Assembly (NCBI GenBank): GCA_050012175.1
Contig: JBEKHR010000026.1
Span: 17,091-81,090 of the forward strand
Direction: 5' to 3'
DNA length: 64,000 nucleotides
From: CAVROP01 sp050012175
GTDB taxonomy: Bacteria; Acidobacteriota; Terriglobia; UBA7540
Made by a program: the position numbers and the translations under genes
Notes under the pieces: model-generated
The model's database searches: none
What the model saw: the letters and a program-made list of their open reading frames with translations, nothing else
What the model was told of the DNA's origin: nothing
Shown: one piece after another, positions 45,101 to 51,862 of the stretch
How the letters are laid out: each line of letters opens with the position of its first letter
Numbering within the stretch: position 1 is the first letter of the stretch

Positions 45101-46259
45101 CAGTTCCCACCCAAATGGTCCCATCGCGAGCTTCGAGTACGGCCCACACCAGGTGTGTGGAGAGGCCTTCTCGCTTGCCAAAGTTAGTAAACTTGCCGTC
45201 TCTCAATTGCACCACGCCGGCATCGAACGATCCGATCCAGAGGTTTCCTTCACGGTCCTTGAAAAGAGCGTTGGTGCAATACGCGCTAGGCAAGCCCTCC
45301 GGTGAGCTGTACCGATCGAGCGTTCGGTGGCGGAGACGCCCGATGCCGTGCCGGTCAAACCCGATCCAGAGATTGCCATCGCCGTCATCCAGCAGTGAGA
45401 CGATGTCATTCTTGGGGAGTCCGGCCGACCAGTTGGAGACCTTCCCGTTATCCAAATGTGCCAGCCCGCCATGAGACGTGCCGACCCAGATTGCGCCGTC
45501 AGGCGCGGCCGCCAGCGTCGTCACGGAATTGTTTGGAAGCCCGTCTCGCGTCGTGTAAGTCGTGAATCGGCTGCCATCGAATTGCGCCAGCCCATCCCTG
45601 GTCGCGATCCACAGAACGCCCGCGCGATCCTCGAGGAGCGCCCTGATGGCGTCGCCGGGCAGTCCATCTTTGGTTGCGTAAACTCGGATATTACCGTTCC
45701 GAAGATGGTTCAAGCCCTGGTCCGTTCCGATCCACAAGCTGCCGTCCCGGCTCTCGACAAGAGCCCACACGTTGTCATTCGAAAGGCCGTCCCGCGTGGT
45801 GAGGGAGTGAAAGGAACCGTTTTGATAGTGCGTCACCCCGCTGTCCGTGCCGATCCACAGGCTCCCGTCACGGCTGGCTTGCAATCTCTGGATATAATTG
45901 GCCGCGAGCCCTTTGCTGTTGCGACGGTCGAACACGGTGAATCGCACGCCATCAGAGCGCGCCAATCCCTGCTCCGTGCCGAACCAAATGTAGCCATCCT
46001 TGGTTTGAGCGATCGAGTAGACCGAGCTTTGAGGAAGACCGGCTTCCGTGGTCCATACCGTTTGAACGTACTGCGTGATCGCCTTGCGTGGATCGAGCGC
46101 CATGCTTGGAACAGCGAGCAACACCGCTGCCACGCCCGCGCACAGCAGCGCGAAACGCAGCCCGGATGCTCGAGTCGGACAAAGTTCCACACCATGCTTA
46201 TCGACAGAGACTGGGCGCGGCATTAGAGTCTTTGTGAAAGCCGCCGAAGCACCCAGCAC
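42135..46259 (-). CDS. Hybrid two-component sensor kinase with periplasmic propeller (Reg_prop-Y_Y_Y-HisKA-HATPase-REC-REC)
   Basis: This 1,374-residue sensor has an N-terminal membrane segment (about 35-53), a long two-component propeller (about 60-690) in which units like DGSLWIGTDQGLNHLRNG repeat more than ten times, a Y_Y_Y domain (about 700-770, with YTNLPPGRYTFQVQAANSDG), a transmembrane helix (about 785-803), a coiled coil, the kinase core with SHEIRTPMNG (His about 860), ATP-binding GTGLGLTIS, and two receivers with Asp in LLIDAHMPEMDG and VVLMDVQMPQLDG. The receivers replace the AraC domain seen in Bacteroides HTCS proteins, so an outside partner must give the output. The ligand is probably a carbohydrate by analogy. 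ATG at 46223 is an alternative start. No partner regulator is adjacent. Confidence 0.93.
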   Translation of the reverse strand: MLGASAAFTKTLMPRPVSVDKHGVELCPTRASGLRFALLCAGVAAVLLAVPSMALDPRKAITQYVQTVWTTEAGLPQSSVYSIAQTKDGYIWFGTEQGLARSDGVRFTVFDRRNSKGLAANYIQRLQASRDGSLWIGTDSGVTHYQNGSFHSLTTRDGLSNDNVWALVESRDGSLWIGTDQGLNHLRNGNIRVYATKDGLPGDAIRALLEDRAGVLWIATRDGLAQFDGSRFTTYTTRDGLPNNSVTTLAAAPDGAIWVGTSHGGLAHLDNGKVSNWSAGLPKNDIVSLLDDGDGNLWIGFDRHGIGRLRHRTLDRYSSPEGLPSAYCTNALFKDREGNLWIGSFDAGVVQLRDGKFTNFGKREGLSTHLVWAVLEARDGTIWVGTDSAGLNHLKDGKVEVYTARDGLPARPLGSLLEGRDGSIWIGFHNGLLGRLKNGRVNVDQDPLSKHAAVDSMFEDRKGDLWVGMLGSGLARFKNGRFEHYTASGQVRSITQAPDDALWFAAEENTVSRLQGKLLTVYTRRNGLLSDHVMCLYVDRQGAEWVGTLDGLNRIKDGRVTSYSVDQGLFDNTVGSIVEDDSGYLWMSCDNGIFCVRKQELNDYAEGRIRSVRSVAYGTVDGLRSKECTYGATGSVCKGRDGRLWFTTMAGLAVIDPNHILRNELAPPAWIESLSFDRKIAPLENGMRLGPGSGSMEIQFTAPSFVAPARMQFRYRLEGFDREWVDAGTRRTAYYTNLPPGRYTFQVQAANSDGVWNRTGASLEFELQPHFYQKTWFYTLCGLALALGGWVFYMLRLRFLSRRNQELEEKVTERTRELGERTEELARRTAELQVVNHQLQKATEAADAASRAKGEFLANMSHEIRTPMNGVLGMTDLLLDTELNPEQRDYASLVKSSADSLLTVIDDILDFSKIEAGKLELDPIQFCLRDSLAVTLTLLALRGSQKGLELTCDIRAEVPEEIIADVSRLRQVIINLIGNAIKFTERGEVGLEVGVDSRPGDEIQLHFKVRDTGIGIPKKNQAAIFDAFSQADGSTARRFGGTGLGLTISSHLVRMMGGQIWVESEPGQGSCFHFTVQARAATSTSPARTIDESELVGQRVLVVDDNATNRRILADMLRRWGMVPALAASGSEATAFLGQVEASGRPFALLLIDAHMPEMDGFELAEQIQKHPGISRARIIMLTSAGQRGDAARCRELGVAAYLTKPVAQSQLLDSVLEVLGAKALEAEPALITRHSLREGQQKLRILLAEDNAVNQRLAVRLLEKRDHAVTVVNDGREALAALEKENFDVVLMDVQMPQLDGFEATALIREREKATGGHLTIIAMTAHAMKGDRERCLAAQMDGYVQKPIKAEELFKEIESVAGQPPAPEGRAG

Positions 46260-46477
46260 TGAAAACTCGACTGATCCTTGTAGTCAGAGGCGGTCGGGTG
46301 TATGTTACCGGTCGGCGCGAAAACGAAAATGGAAATTGCGGCTAGGGTGAAGGTCTACCTTCTGATTTGCTGGTGGGCGGGTCCTACGGCCGGGGCCGAG
46401 CCTTGATTAAAGCTGCGAAGGGCACAGCCATTCACGTGCCGAATGTAGGCGGAAAGGCAGCAGTTCGGCATGGATGC

Positions 46478-46558
46478 AGGCACGCAGGATTTTTGGGGGC
46501 GCCCCTACCACAGGGCAAAGGATTTGACATCGGCGCCTGCGAAGCTCCGGGTCGTTGA
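46478..46558 (+). pseudogene. C-terminal fragment of a right-handed beta-helix protein
   Basis: The last residues of this short frame, FLGAPLPQGKGFDIGACE, match the conserved end of parallel beta-helix proteins of the choice-of-anchor type (G-x-P-R-P-Q-G-x-x-x-DIGA-x-E). Nothing before it in this frame fits the family, so only the tail has survived. The rest of 46260-46772 has no gene I can support. Confidence 0.4.
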
Positions 46559-46772
46559 CCCTACCCGAGCCGCGCTACGGGTGCGATCTCGGCCAGGCAC
46601 GGTAAAGGGGGCGTGGCGATGACACCGGGACGCCGGGGAAACGAAAGAGCCAGGGAGCACAAGATTTCTTGCGCAAGCATGGCGATCCTGGGTGGGTTTC
46701 TTGTCCTCGGAGCGACGCGATTCCCGGCGTCCTGGGCCGCTCGCGCCTACCGTTCCTCCTCTGCCCTCACGG

Positions 46773-47663
46773 TCAAGGGCGCTCGTCCAGCAGGGTATCG
46801 ATCTCTTTGGAGAGTTCGCCTTGGAGCTGTTCCGAGCTATCGTAGCTGGCGTGGACCAAGCGTATCCGTCCGGACTTGTCGATGATAATCAGCGAAGGCA
46901 AGCCTCCCAGGCTGAGGGCTTCGAACGACTTCTGGCTGCCCAAAGCAACCGGCAGGGTGTAGCCCGCTTTCTGCATGAAGTCATGCGCTTTTTCCGGGGT
47001 CTCGCCGTTCCTCTGGACGTCGACCGCCCAAAAGCTGACCTTCGAGTTTCCTTGGTACCGCCTGTAGAGCTTTTCCAACTCCGGCAGCTCCCTACGACAG
47101 GGAGGACACCAGGTCGCCCAGAAATCGAGGACGACGACGCGCCCCCGGAAGTCGGAGGAACTGACTACCGTGCCATCCAGTCTGCTGATCGAAAATGTAG
47201 GAGCGGGCGCGCTCGTCTTACGAGTAGCGATTCGCGTCGTAAGCGCAGGAATCGTGGTCACCGCCGCTACGACGAGCGCTGCCAGAGAAACAAAGAGCAT
47301 CATGCCTCCTCTGGCCGCGGACTGCGCCGCCCAGAGATGTCGGACGCGCACCCCGCAGATGGTGAACAGGTTCGCAATCAACAACAGTATGGCGAGGATG
47401 ATAGGTTGTACTGAGAAGCCCCATCCCAAAATGAGCAGGACGAGAGAGCTTCCGGAATTCACCAGGAACCCTTTCAGCCACGCGTTTCCGGGACGACCCT
47501 GCCCGCGGACGAGCCCGGCACAGAGACAAAGAATTGCAAGAGCGACAACACCAATGCGCAGGTCAGCGCCCACATGAGAATAGTTAACCCCAAGGACGAA
47601 CAGAACAAGGGCCGCCAATCCGCTCAGGATATCGGCAACGACGGCGATGACTCTGCCTCTCAT
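46773..47663 (-). CDS. Membrane-anchored TlpA-like thioredoxin
   Basis: This 296-residue protein has four or five N-terminal membrane helices (about 7-140; for example IGVVALAILCLCAGLV and PIILAILLLIANLFTICGV) and a periplasmic thioredoxin domain of the TlpA/ResA type (about 155-290). The active site is FWATWCPPCRRELPEL, with the CPPC pair, and the cis-proline loop is GLPSLIIIDKSG. It should reduce disulphides in exported proteins or take part in cytochrome c maturation. The multi-helix anchor recalls DoxX/MauE-like fusions. It faces the same way as the kinase gene but is separated by about 510 bases. Confidence 0.88.
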   Translation of the reverse strand: MRGRVIAVVADILSGLAALVLFVLGVNYSHVGADLRIGVVALAILCLCAGLVRGQGRPGNAWLKGFLVNSGSSLVLLILGWGFSVQPIILAILLLIANLFTICGVRVRHLWAAQSAARGGMMLFVSLAALVVAAVTTIPALTTRIATRKTSAPAPTFSISRLDGTVVSSSDFRGRVVVLDFWATWCPPCRRELPELEKLYRRYQGNSKVSFWAVDVQRNGETPEKAHDFMQKAGYTLPVALGSQKSFEALSLGGLPSLIIIDKSGRIRLVHASYDSSEQLQGELSKEIDTLLDERP

Positions 47664-47712
47664 ACGCAGACCTCCCGTGATCTTCTCTGCCCATGATTAC
47701 GCAGGAGGTTGC

Positions 47713-47763
47713 GCCGCGGTTCCGCCGCGGCCTACGGTCCGTCGATCTTAATGGCGGGCGACC
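47713..47763 (-). repeat. REP-like element, right arm of the 51-base inverted repeat
   Basis: Reverse-complement partner of 42034-42084. Here the hairpin GCCGCGG-CGGAA-CCGCGGC pairs perfectly. It lies about 50 bases before the remnant of a REP-associated transposase. Confidence 0.85.
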
Positions 47764-47815
47764 GTCCTCACCGTGGCTCCTTGAAGGCATTGGGCAGTGG
47801 TGCTACCCTGAGGGC

Positions 47816-48036
47816 GTGTCGGACATTCATCGTCTGCGTCTCACGGACCGGATCTTCTTTGTCAACGTGAACCTTCGTGCGAAGATCAGACGATTCAGCG
47901 ATTCTGAATACGCGCTGATCATCGACGTGGTCGGGGCTTCGCGGCGACGGCTGGGGCTTCTGCTCTGGCGATAGGTTTTGATCCCGCAGGGCGGGACTGG
48001 CACGCCCTGATCGGGCCGCAGTATCCGCTGCTGATC
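47816..48036 (+). pseudogene. Frameshifted remnant of a REP-associated tyrosine transposase (RAYT, IS200-like)
   Basis: The first frame reads RLRLTDRIFFVNVNLRAKI and IIDVVGASRRRLGLLLW up to a stop at 47974. This is the N-terminus of TnpA_REP proteins (R-L-T-D-R-I-F-F-V-T-V-N-L-R). After the stop the match goes on in another frame from 47974: GFDPAGRDWHALIGPQYPLL, where intact proteins have 'GYVLMPDHWHALI-x-PQYPL'. The first His of the HxH metal site is Asp here, so the protein would be dead even without the frameshift. The catalytic Tyr region is missing; a palindrome begins at 48043. The rest of 47664-48259 has no other gene. Confidence 0.65.
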
Positions 48037-48042
48037 GGGCAA

Positions 48043-48070
48043 GTAGGGGCGGTTCGCGAACCGCCCCGAC
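48043..48070. repeat. GTAGGGGC-type palindrome, copy 1
   Basis: GGGGCGGTTCG and CGAACCGCCCC (48046-48067) form a perfect 22-base palindrome, extended by partly matching flanks. It follows the transposase remnant. A relative lies at 50617-50644. Confidence 0.8.
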
Positions 48071-48259
48071 TTCATGCCCGGCGAGGCAGCCGGGGGCCTT
48101 GTCGTGACTACTATCTGCATTGATTTGGACGAGCCGCGCCATTTGGGTGAGGATGAATGGATCGCCCCCACCGATCCAGGAAACCGGCGTTGCGACGGCT
48201 TCGTCTGAGAGAACAGGCATGGGCTGCCCGCAGAATCTGCGCTTGCGGGAGGTTTAGCC

Positions 48260-50395
48260 ATGCGCAAACACCTCATTTTTCTGCTTGTCGGTTTGATGCC
48301 CGCCTTCGCGCAAGCTCCGCAACAACCCGGTACGGGCGGAGTAATTCGCATCACGGTGGACTTGGTTCAAGTGGACGCGGTGGTCACCGACTCCAAGGGC
48401 CGCCAAGTCACGAATCTGAAACCGGAGGATTTCGAAATCCTCGAGGACCGCCGTCCGCAGAAGATCACAAACTTTTCCTACGTATCCGTAGCTGGTCCCG
48501 CAGGTTCAGTCGCACCACCCATTGAGCGTCCGCCCCTCAAGACAGGCGCGCCTACGGCGCCGACCCGGCCGGTCCCGCTCCCTCCCGAGCAAGTCCGAAG
48601 GACCATCGCCTTGGTGGTGGACGACCTCAGCTTGTCGTTCGAGAGCACTTATTATGTTCGCCAAACCCTGAAAAAGTTCGTGGACGTTCAAGTGCAGCCG
48701 GGCGACCTAGTGGCGATTCTCCGTACCGCCAGCGGCCTTGGCGCCATGCAGCAATTCACGAACGACAAGCGGATGCTCTACGCCGCGATTGACCGCATCC
48801 GTTGGTATCCGATGGGGCGCGGCGGGATTTCCGCGATTCCTGCCCTGGAGCCCGACGCAGGGAATCCGAGGCGCGGAGCAGGTGGGCTCCGCCAATGGGG
48901 CAGGCATCCCACCGGAGCAAACACGCTGGCAGACGTCGAAGCGGCCAGCCGGAAGCAGGCTGCCTTCTTCTCGGACCTATTCACTAACGGCACGCTCGGC
49001 GCGCTCAATTACGTGCTGAACGGACTTCGTGAACTGCCCGGCCGTAAATCGGTGATCCTGCTTTCTGACGGCATACCGCTCTCCCTCGAGAGTGTCGGCG
49101 ACAGTCGCGTGCTGGAGGCTCTGCGTGCCCTGGTCGACCTGGCCAATCGGTCCGCCGTCGTCATGTACGCGATTGACGCGCGCGGACTTCAAACCCTCGG
49201 GCCTTCCGCCGCCGTCCCGACCGCTGAGCGCTCGCCCTCGGAACTTGAGCAAGCCCTCGAGGAACGGCGCCTACAGTATCTCGATTCGCAACAGGGCATG
49301 GAATATCTCGCTCAACAAAGCGGCGGCTTTCTTGTCCACGACACGAACGACCTCAACCTGGGCATCAGGCAGATTCTGGCTGACCAGAGCGGATATTACT
49401 TGATTGGTTACAAACCCTCGGAGACCACTTTCGAAGCCCAAAATGGCCGCCGGGCCTACCACAAGATTCAGGTCAAGATCAAAGTCCCGGGCCTGCGCGT
49501 TCGCTCGCGCAGCGGCTTTTATGGGATTTCAGACGAAGAAGCGAGGCCGGTGTACCGCACCAGGAACGAGCAATTGGCGGCGGCGCTGGCCTCGCCGTTT
49601 AGCTCAGGGGGAGTGCATCTTTATCTCGTCTCCCAGGTTTTGTATGACGAGCATGGCAGTGGTACGCTGCGATCCCTGCTTCACATCGAGGCACGGGATC
49701 TGCAAGTCGAAAACCAACCCGACGGGCGTAAGAAAGTGGCGTTCGACGTCGCCGCCCTCACGTTCGGCGACAACGGAAGGGTAGTGGGCGGGAAGGACGC
49801 GACCTTCACGGGTTCACTCAACGACCAGCAGTTGGGGAGAGCGCTGAAGAACGGCCTCGATCACGTGCTCGATTTTCCGGTGAAGCCCGGCCGGTATCAG
49901 CTCCGCGCCGGGGTTCGCGACTCGGTTTCTCAGCGGGTGGGCTCCGCGAGCCTGTTCATCGACGTCCCGGATACTCGCAAAGGAAGGCTGGCGCTCTCGG
50001 GCATCATCCTCAACGCAAGAGGTGAAGGGGAGAGAAGCCCGGCGGTGCGCCGGTTCCAACTCGGCGACGAAGTGACCTACGGCGTGCAGGTTTATAACGC
50101 CCGTCTCGACCGGGTCACGCGGGTTCCTGACCTTGAAGAAAGCATTCAAATCTTTCGCGACGAGCGGCAGGTGAGTGCCTTCAACAAGGCGTTTGATGGC
50201 AACAACCGAACCGACTTAAGACGATTGTCCTTGAGCGGCCATCTGAAGCTCGGCCCTGGCCTGGAGCCTGGCGATTACGTGTTTCAGGTTATCGTCACCG
50301 ACAAACTCGCCAAGCCGAAATGCGCGACGGCCAGCCAGTGGATTGATTTCGAGATTGCGGGACAATCGGAGCGCTCGGCGTTGCCGGCGAATTAG
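48260..50395 (+). CDS. VWFA-related Acidobacterial domain protein (exported)
   Basis: This 711-residue exported protein starts with a signal peptide (MRKHLIFLLVGLMPAFAQ). It then has the pattern of the 'VWFA-related Acidobacterial domain': VDLVQVDAVVTDSKGRQVTN, LKPEDFEILEDRRPQKI and LVVDDLSLSFES, where D-x-S-x-S is the metal site (about residue 120). A VWA fold follows, with GRKSVILLSDGIPLS, and MYAIDARGL, then YYLIGYKPS. The second half (about 420-700) has beta-rich units without a known name. The protein probably mediates adhesion or complex assembly in the periplasm or on the surface; no direct function is known. It is the best clue to the phylum. Confidence 0.92.
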   Translation: MRKHLIFLLVGLMPAFAQAPQQPGTGGVIRITVDLVQVDAVVTDSKGRQVTNLKPEDFEILEDRRPQKITNFSYVSVAGPAGSVAPPIERPPLKTGAPTAPTRPVPLPPEQVRRTIALVVDDLSLSFESTYYVRQTLKKFVDVQVQPGDLVAILRTASGLGAMQQFTNDKRMLYAAIDRIRWYPMGRGGISAIPALEPDAGNPRRGAGGLRQWGRHPTGANTLADVEAASRKQAAFFSDLFTNGTLGALNYVLNGLRELPGRKSVILLSDGIPLSLESVGDSRVLEALRALVDLANRSAVVMYAIDARGLQTLGPSAAVPTAERSPSELEQALEERRLQYLDSQQGMEYLAQQSGGFLVHDTNDLNLGIRQILADQSGYYLIGYKPSETTFEAQNGRRAYHKIQVKIKVPGLRVRSRSGFYGISDEEARPVYRTRNEQLAAALASPFSSGGVHLYLVSQVLYDEHGSGTLRSLLHIEARDLQVENQPDGRKKVAFDVAALTFGDNGRVVGGKDATFTGSLNDQQLGRALKNGLDHVLDFPVKPGRYQLRAGVRDSVSQRVGSASLFIDVPDTRKGRLALSGIILNARGEGERSPAVRRFQLGDEVTYGVQVYNARLDRVTRVPDLEESIQIFRDERQVSAFNKAFDGNNRTDLRRLSLSGHLKLGPGLEPGDYVFQVIVTDKLAKPKCATASQWIDFEIAGQSERSALPAN

Positions 50396-50412
50396 CGGCT
50401 GGTAGCCACGAC

Positions 50413-50439
50413 GAGCCCTCTTCACGTGGTGGGCTTTTT
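50413..50439 (+). terminator. Rho-independent terminator after the VWA gene
   Basis: AGCCC (50414-50418) pairs with GGGCT (50431-50435) and is followed by a T-tract (TTTTT). It starts 18 bases after the stop at 50395. The stem is short, but place and T-run fit. Confidence 0.6.
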
Positions 50440-50616
50440 GCGGGTACCGGCTTCCGGCCCCGCGGAGCAAGTCGCGAGGCCGAAGCCGGGCCTTGTGCAG
50501 TTGTGGCGCGGATGAACCCGAATTCGAAAGTTGGCAGCCGCCGGTCTAGCGGAATCACTTGATTAGAGGCCCGTTTGACGCAGATACCGGAGGAACAAAA
50601 TGGTGCGGGGCCGGGC

Positions 50617-50644
50617 GTAGGGGCACAGCGCGCTGTGCCCCTAC
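50617..50644. repeat. GTAGGGGC-type palindrome, copy 2
   Basis: GTAGGGGCACAGCG and CGCTGTGCCCCTAC make a perfect 28-base palindrome with no loop. The outer eight bases are shared with the element at 48043. The rest of 50440-50772 shows only a further hairpin (CCGGCTTC/GAAGCCGG type) and no gene. Confidence 0.85.
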
Positions 50645-50772
50645 AAGATGCACATCGCACCCACGCTAACTTCCGAATTCGGGATGAAGCGAAGACCCAA
50701 CGGCGCTGGGGGGCGGCGATTGGCCGCCTTGATTACCAAATCACCCGATCACGCTTTGGCTAAATTACCCGA

Positions 50773-51124
50773 TCACAGGACCACCCGATGGCCCGATGGC
50801 GAACCAAAGTAGTACGTGAACGTCAGGGAGACATACGGCTTGGTGGGAACGCCGACGATGCGCTCAAAAGGCTCGGCGTCGCTGGGCAGGGCGAGCGTCT
50901 CGAGGGTCTGTCCTGAGTAGCCGCTGGGCAGAAGGAAATTAACCTCTAGGCTCGTCCGCCCGCCGTCGAAAGGCCGCAGCAGGGCGCCGCGCACTTCGCG
51001 AACGGGGACACCAGTAAAGCCGTCACCGAGGGGTTTGCGGCCCACGTACTCGAACTCGCCGCGCGCGCGCAAGCCGAGAGGCAAGCGGTCGCAATGCGCT
51101 ACGACGTCCCAAATCAGCCTGGGG
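50773..51124 (-). pseudogene. C-terminal fragment of a TonB-dependent receptor beta-barrel
   Basis: The frame encodes outer membrane strands: LRARGEFEYVGRKPLGDGF, VREVRGALLRPFDGG, SLEVNFLLPSGYSGQTLE and the terminal strand YVSLTFTYYFG. This is the usual end of a TonB-dependent receptor of this phylum, where 'EYVGRKPLGDGF-x-G-VPV' is a common wording. No signal peptide, plug domain or further barrel is present; the frame runs upstream to 51228 through proline/glycine-rich noise. It is thus a leftover of a lost receptor gene. It lies near, but is separate from, the intact receptor gene at 51863-55204. Confidence 0.55.
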
Positions 51125-51407
51125 GGGAGCCCACCAGAGGGCCTTCTGGACCCAGGGTTGGGCCCTGGGCTATCCCGCAGGCCCTGCCCCGGGCCTTTTC
51201 TTAGCGCACTTAATGCGCTCGGAAACACGCTCCAGACGACGCAATTACCGCAGCGTCACTTCTGTGTCGCACACGCCGCCGCAGGGGACCGGTTGACACG
51301 CCTCGGAACGCGTGATACAAGGCTGGCAGGCCCTGATTCGGTCATTGGCTCCGGCGCGGAGCGTCACCTGCATCGAAGCAGAAAGGGGTCAAAGCGGAGG
51401 CTGAGCT

Positions 51408-51788
51408 ATGAAAACTGCGCTCGTTCTCAGTGTTGTGATCGGTGCAACTCTCCTGTCGGCTCTTGCACGAGACAAAGAAGCCAGCCAGACGGCGACAATT
51501 GTCACCATGAACTCGGTCCCTTGCGGCGGGCGTCTCACGAAGACCGGCGAACTGCCCTGCCGCGAGTACGTCCTGCGCTCAGGCTCGACCGAGTACCACA
51601 TCCAACAGAAGATAGAGAAGAAAACCGACCTTCTGGCCCTCGGCCAGCAAGTCACCTTCACCATCCACGATAATCGAATGCGCCTTCACGCAACCAACAG
51701 AAGCGGGAAATCAAAGGACTTCGAGTTCGCGTTGGTTATGATCACCGCGGCCTCGGAGGTGAACCCGCCAAGCGCCCCGCAGCAGTGA
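51408..51788 (+). CDS. Small secreted protein of unknown function
   Basis: This 126-residue protein has a signal peptide (MKTALVLSVVIGATLLSALA). The mature part reads ATIVTMNSVPCGG, GELPCREYVLRSGSTEYHIQ and ALGQQVTFTIHDNRMRLHA, which suggests a small beta-barrel with two cysteines (positions near 39 and 51) that may form a disulphide. GGAGG lies eight bases before the ATG. Proteins of this size and pattern are common among exported proteins of acidobacteria, but I know no function. It stands alone between the receptor remnant and the end of the intact receptor gene. Confidence 0.72.
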   Translation: MKTALVLSVVIGATLLSALARDKEASQTATIVTMNSVPCGGRLTKTGELPCREYVLRSGSTEYHIQQKIEKKTDLLALGQQVTFTIHDNRMRLHATNRSGKSKDFEFALVMITAASEVNPPSAPQQ

Positions 51789-51862
51789 CTTGATGACGGC
51801 GTACCCGGCGGAAGCATGGTTGAGCGGACGTCTATGGGTTTGGGGCGACGTCTTCTCATCAG

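Noticed and set aside
46367..46477. Upstream part of the small frame ending in the beta-helix tail
   Set aside because: It has no beta-helix repeat pattern, signal peptide or ribosome site, so only the tail is reported.
42034..47763. Composite transposon bounded by the 51-base inverted repeat
   Set aside because: No transposase gene lies between the arms, no target duplication is visible, and a RAYT/REP origin explains the arms better.
51788..51815. Third copy of the 100-base dispersed repeat
   Set aside because: Only about 16 bases match well (ATGACGGCGTACCCGG), too little to claim a copy.
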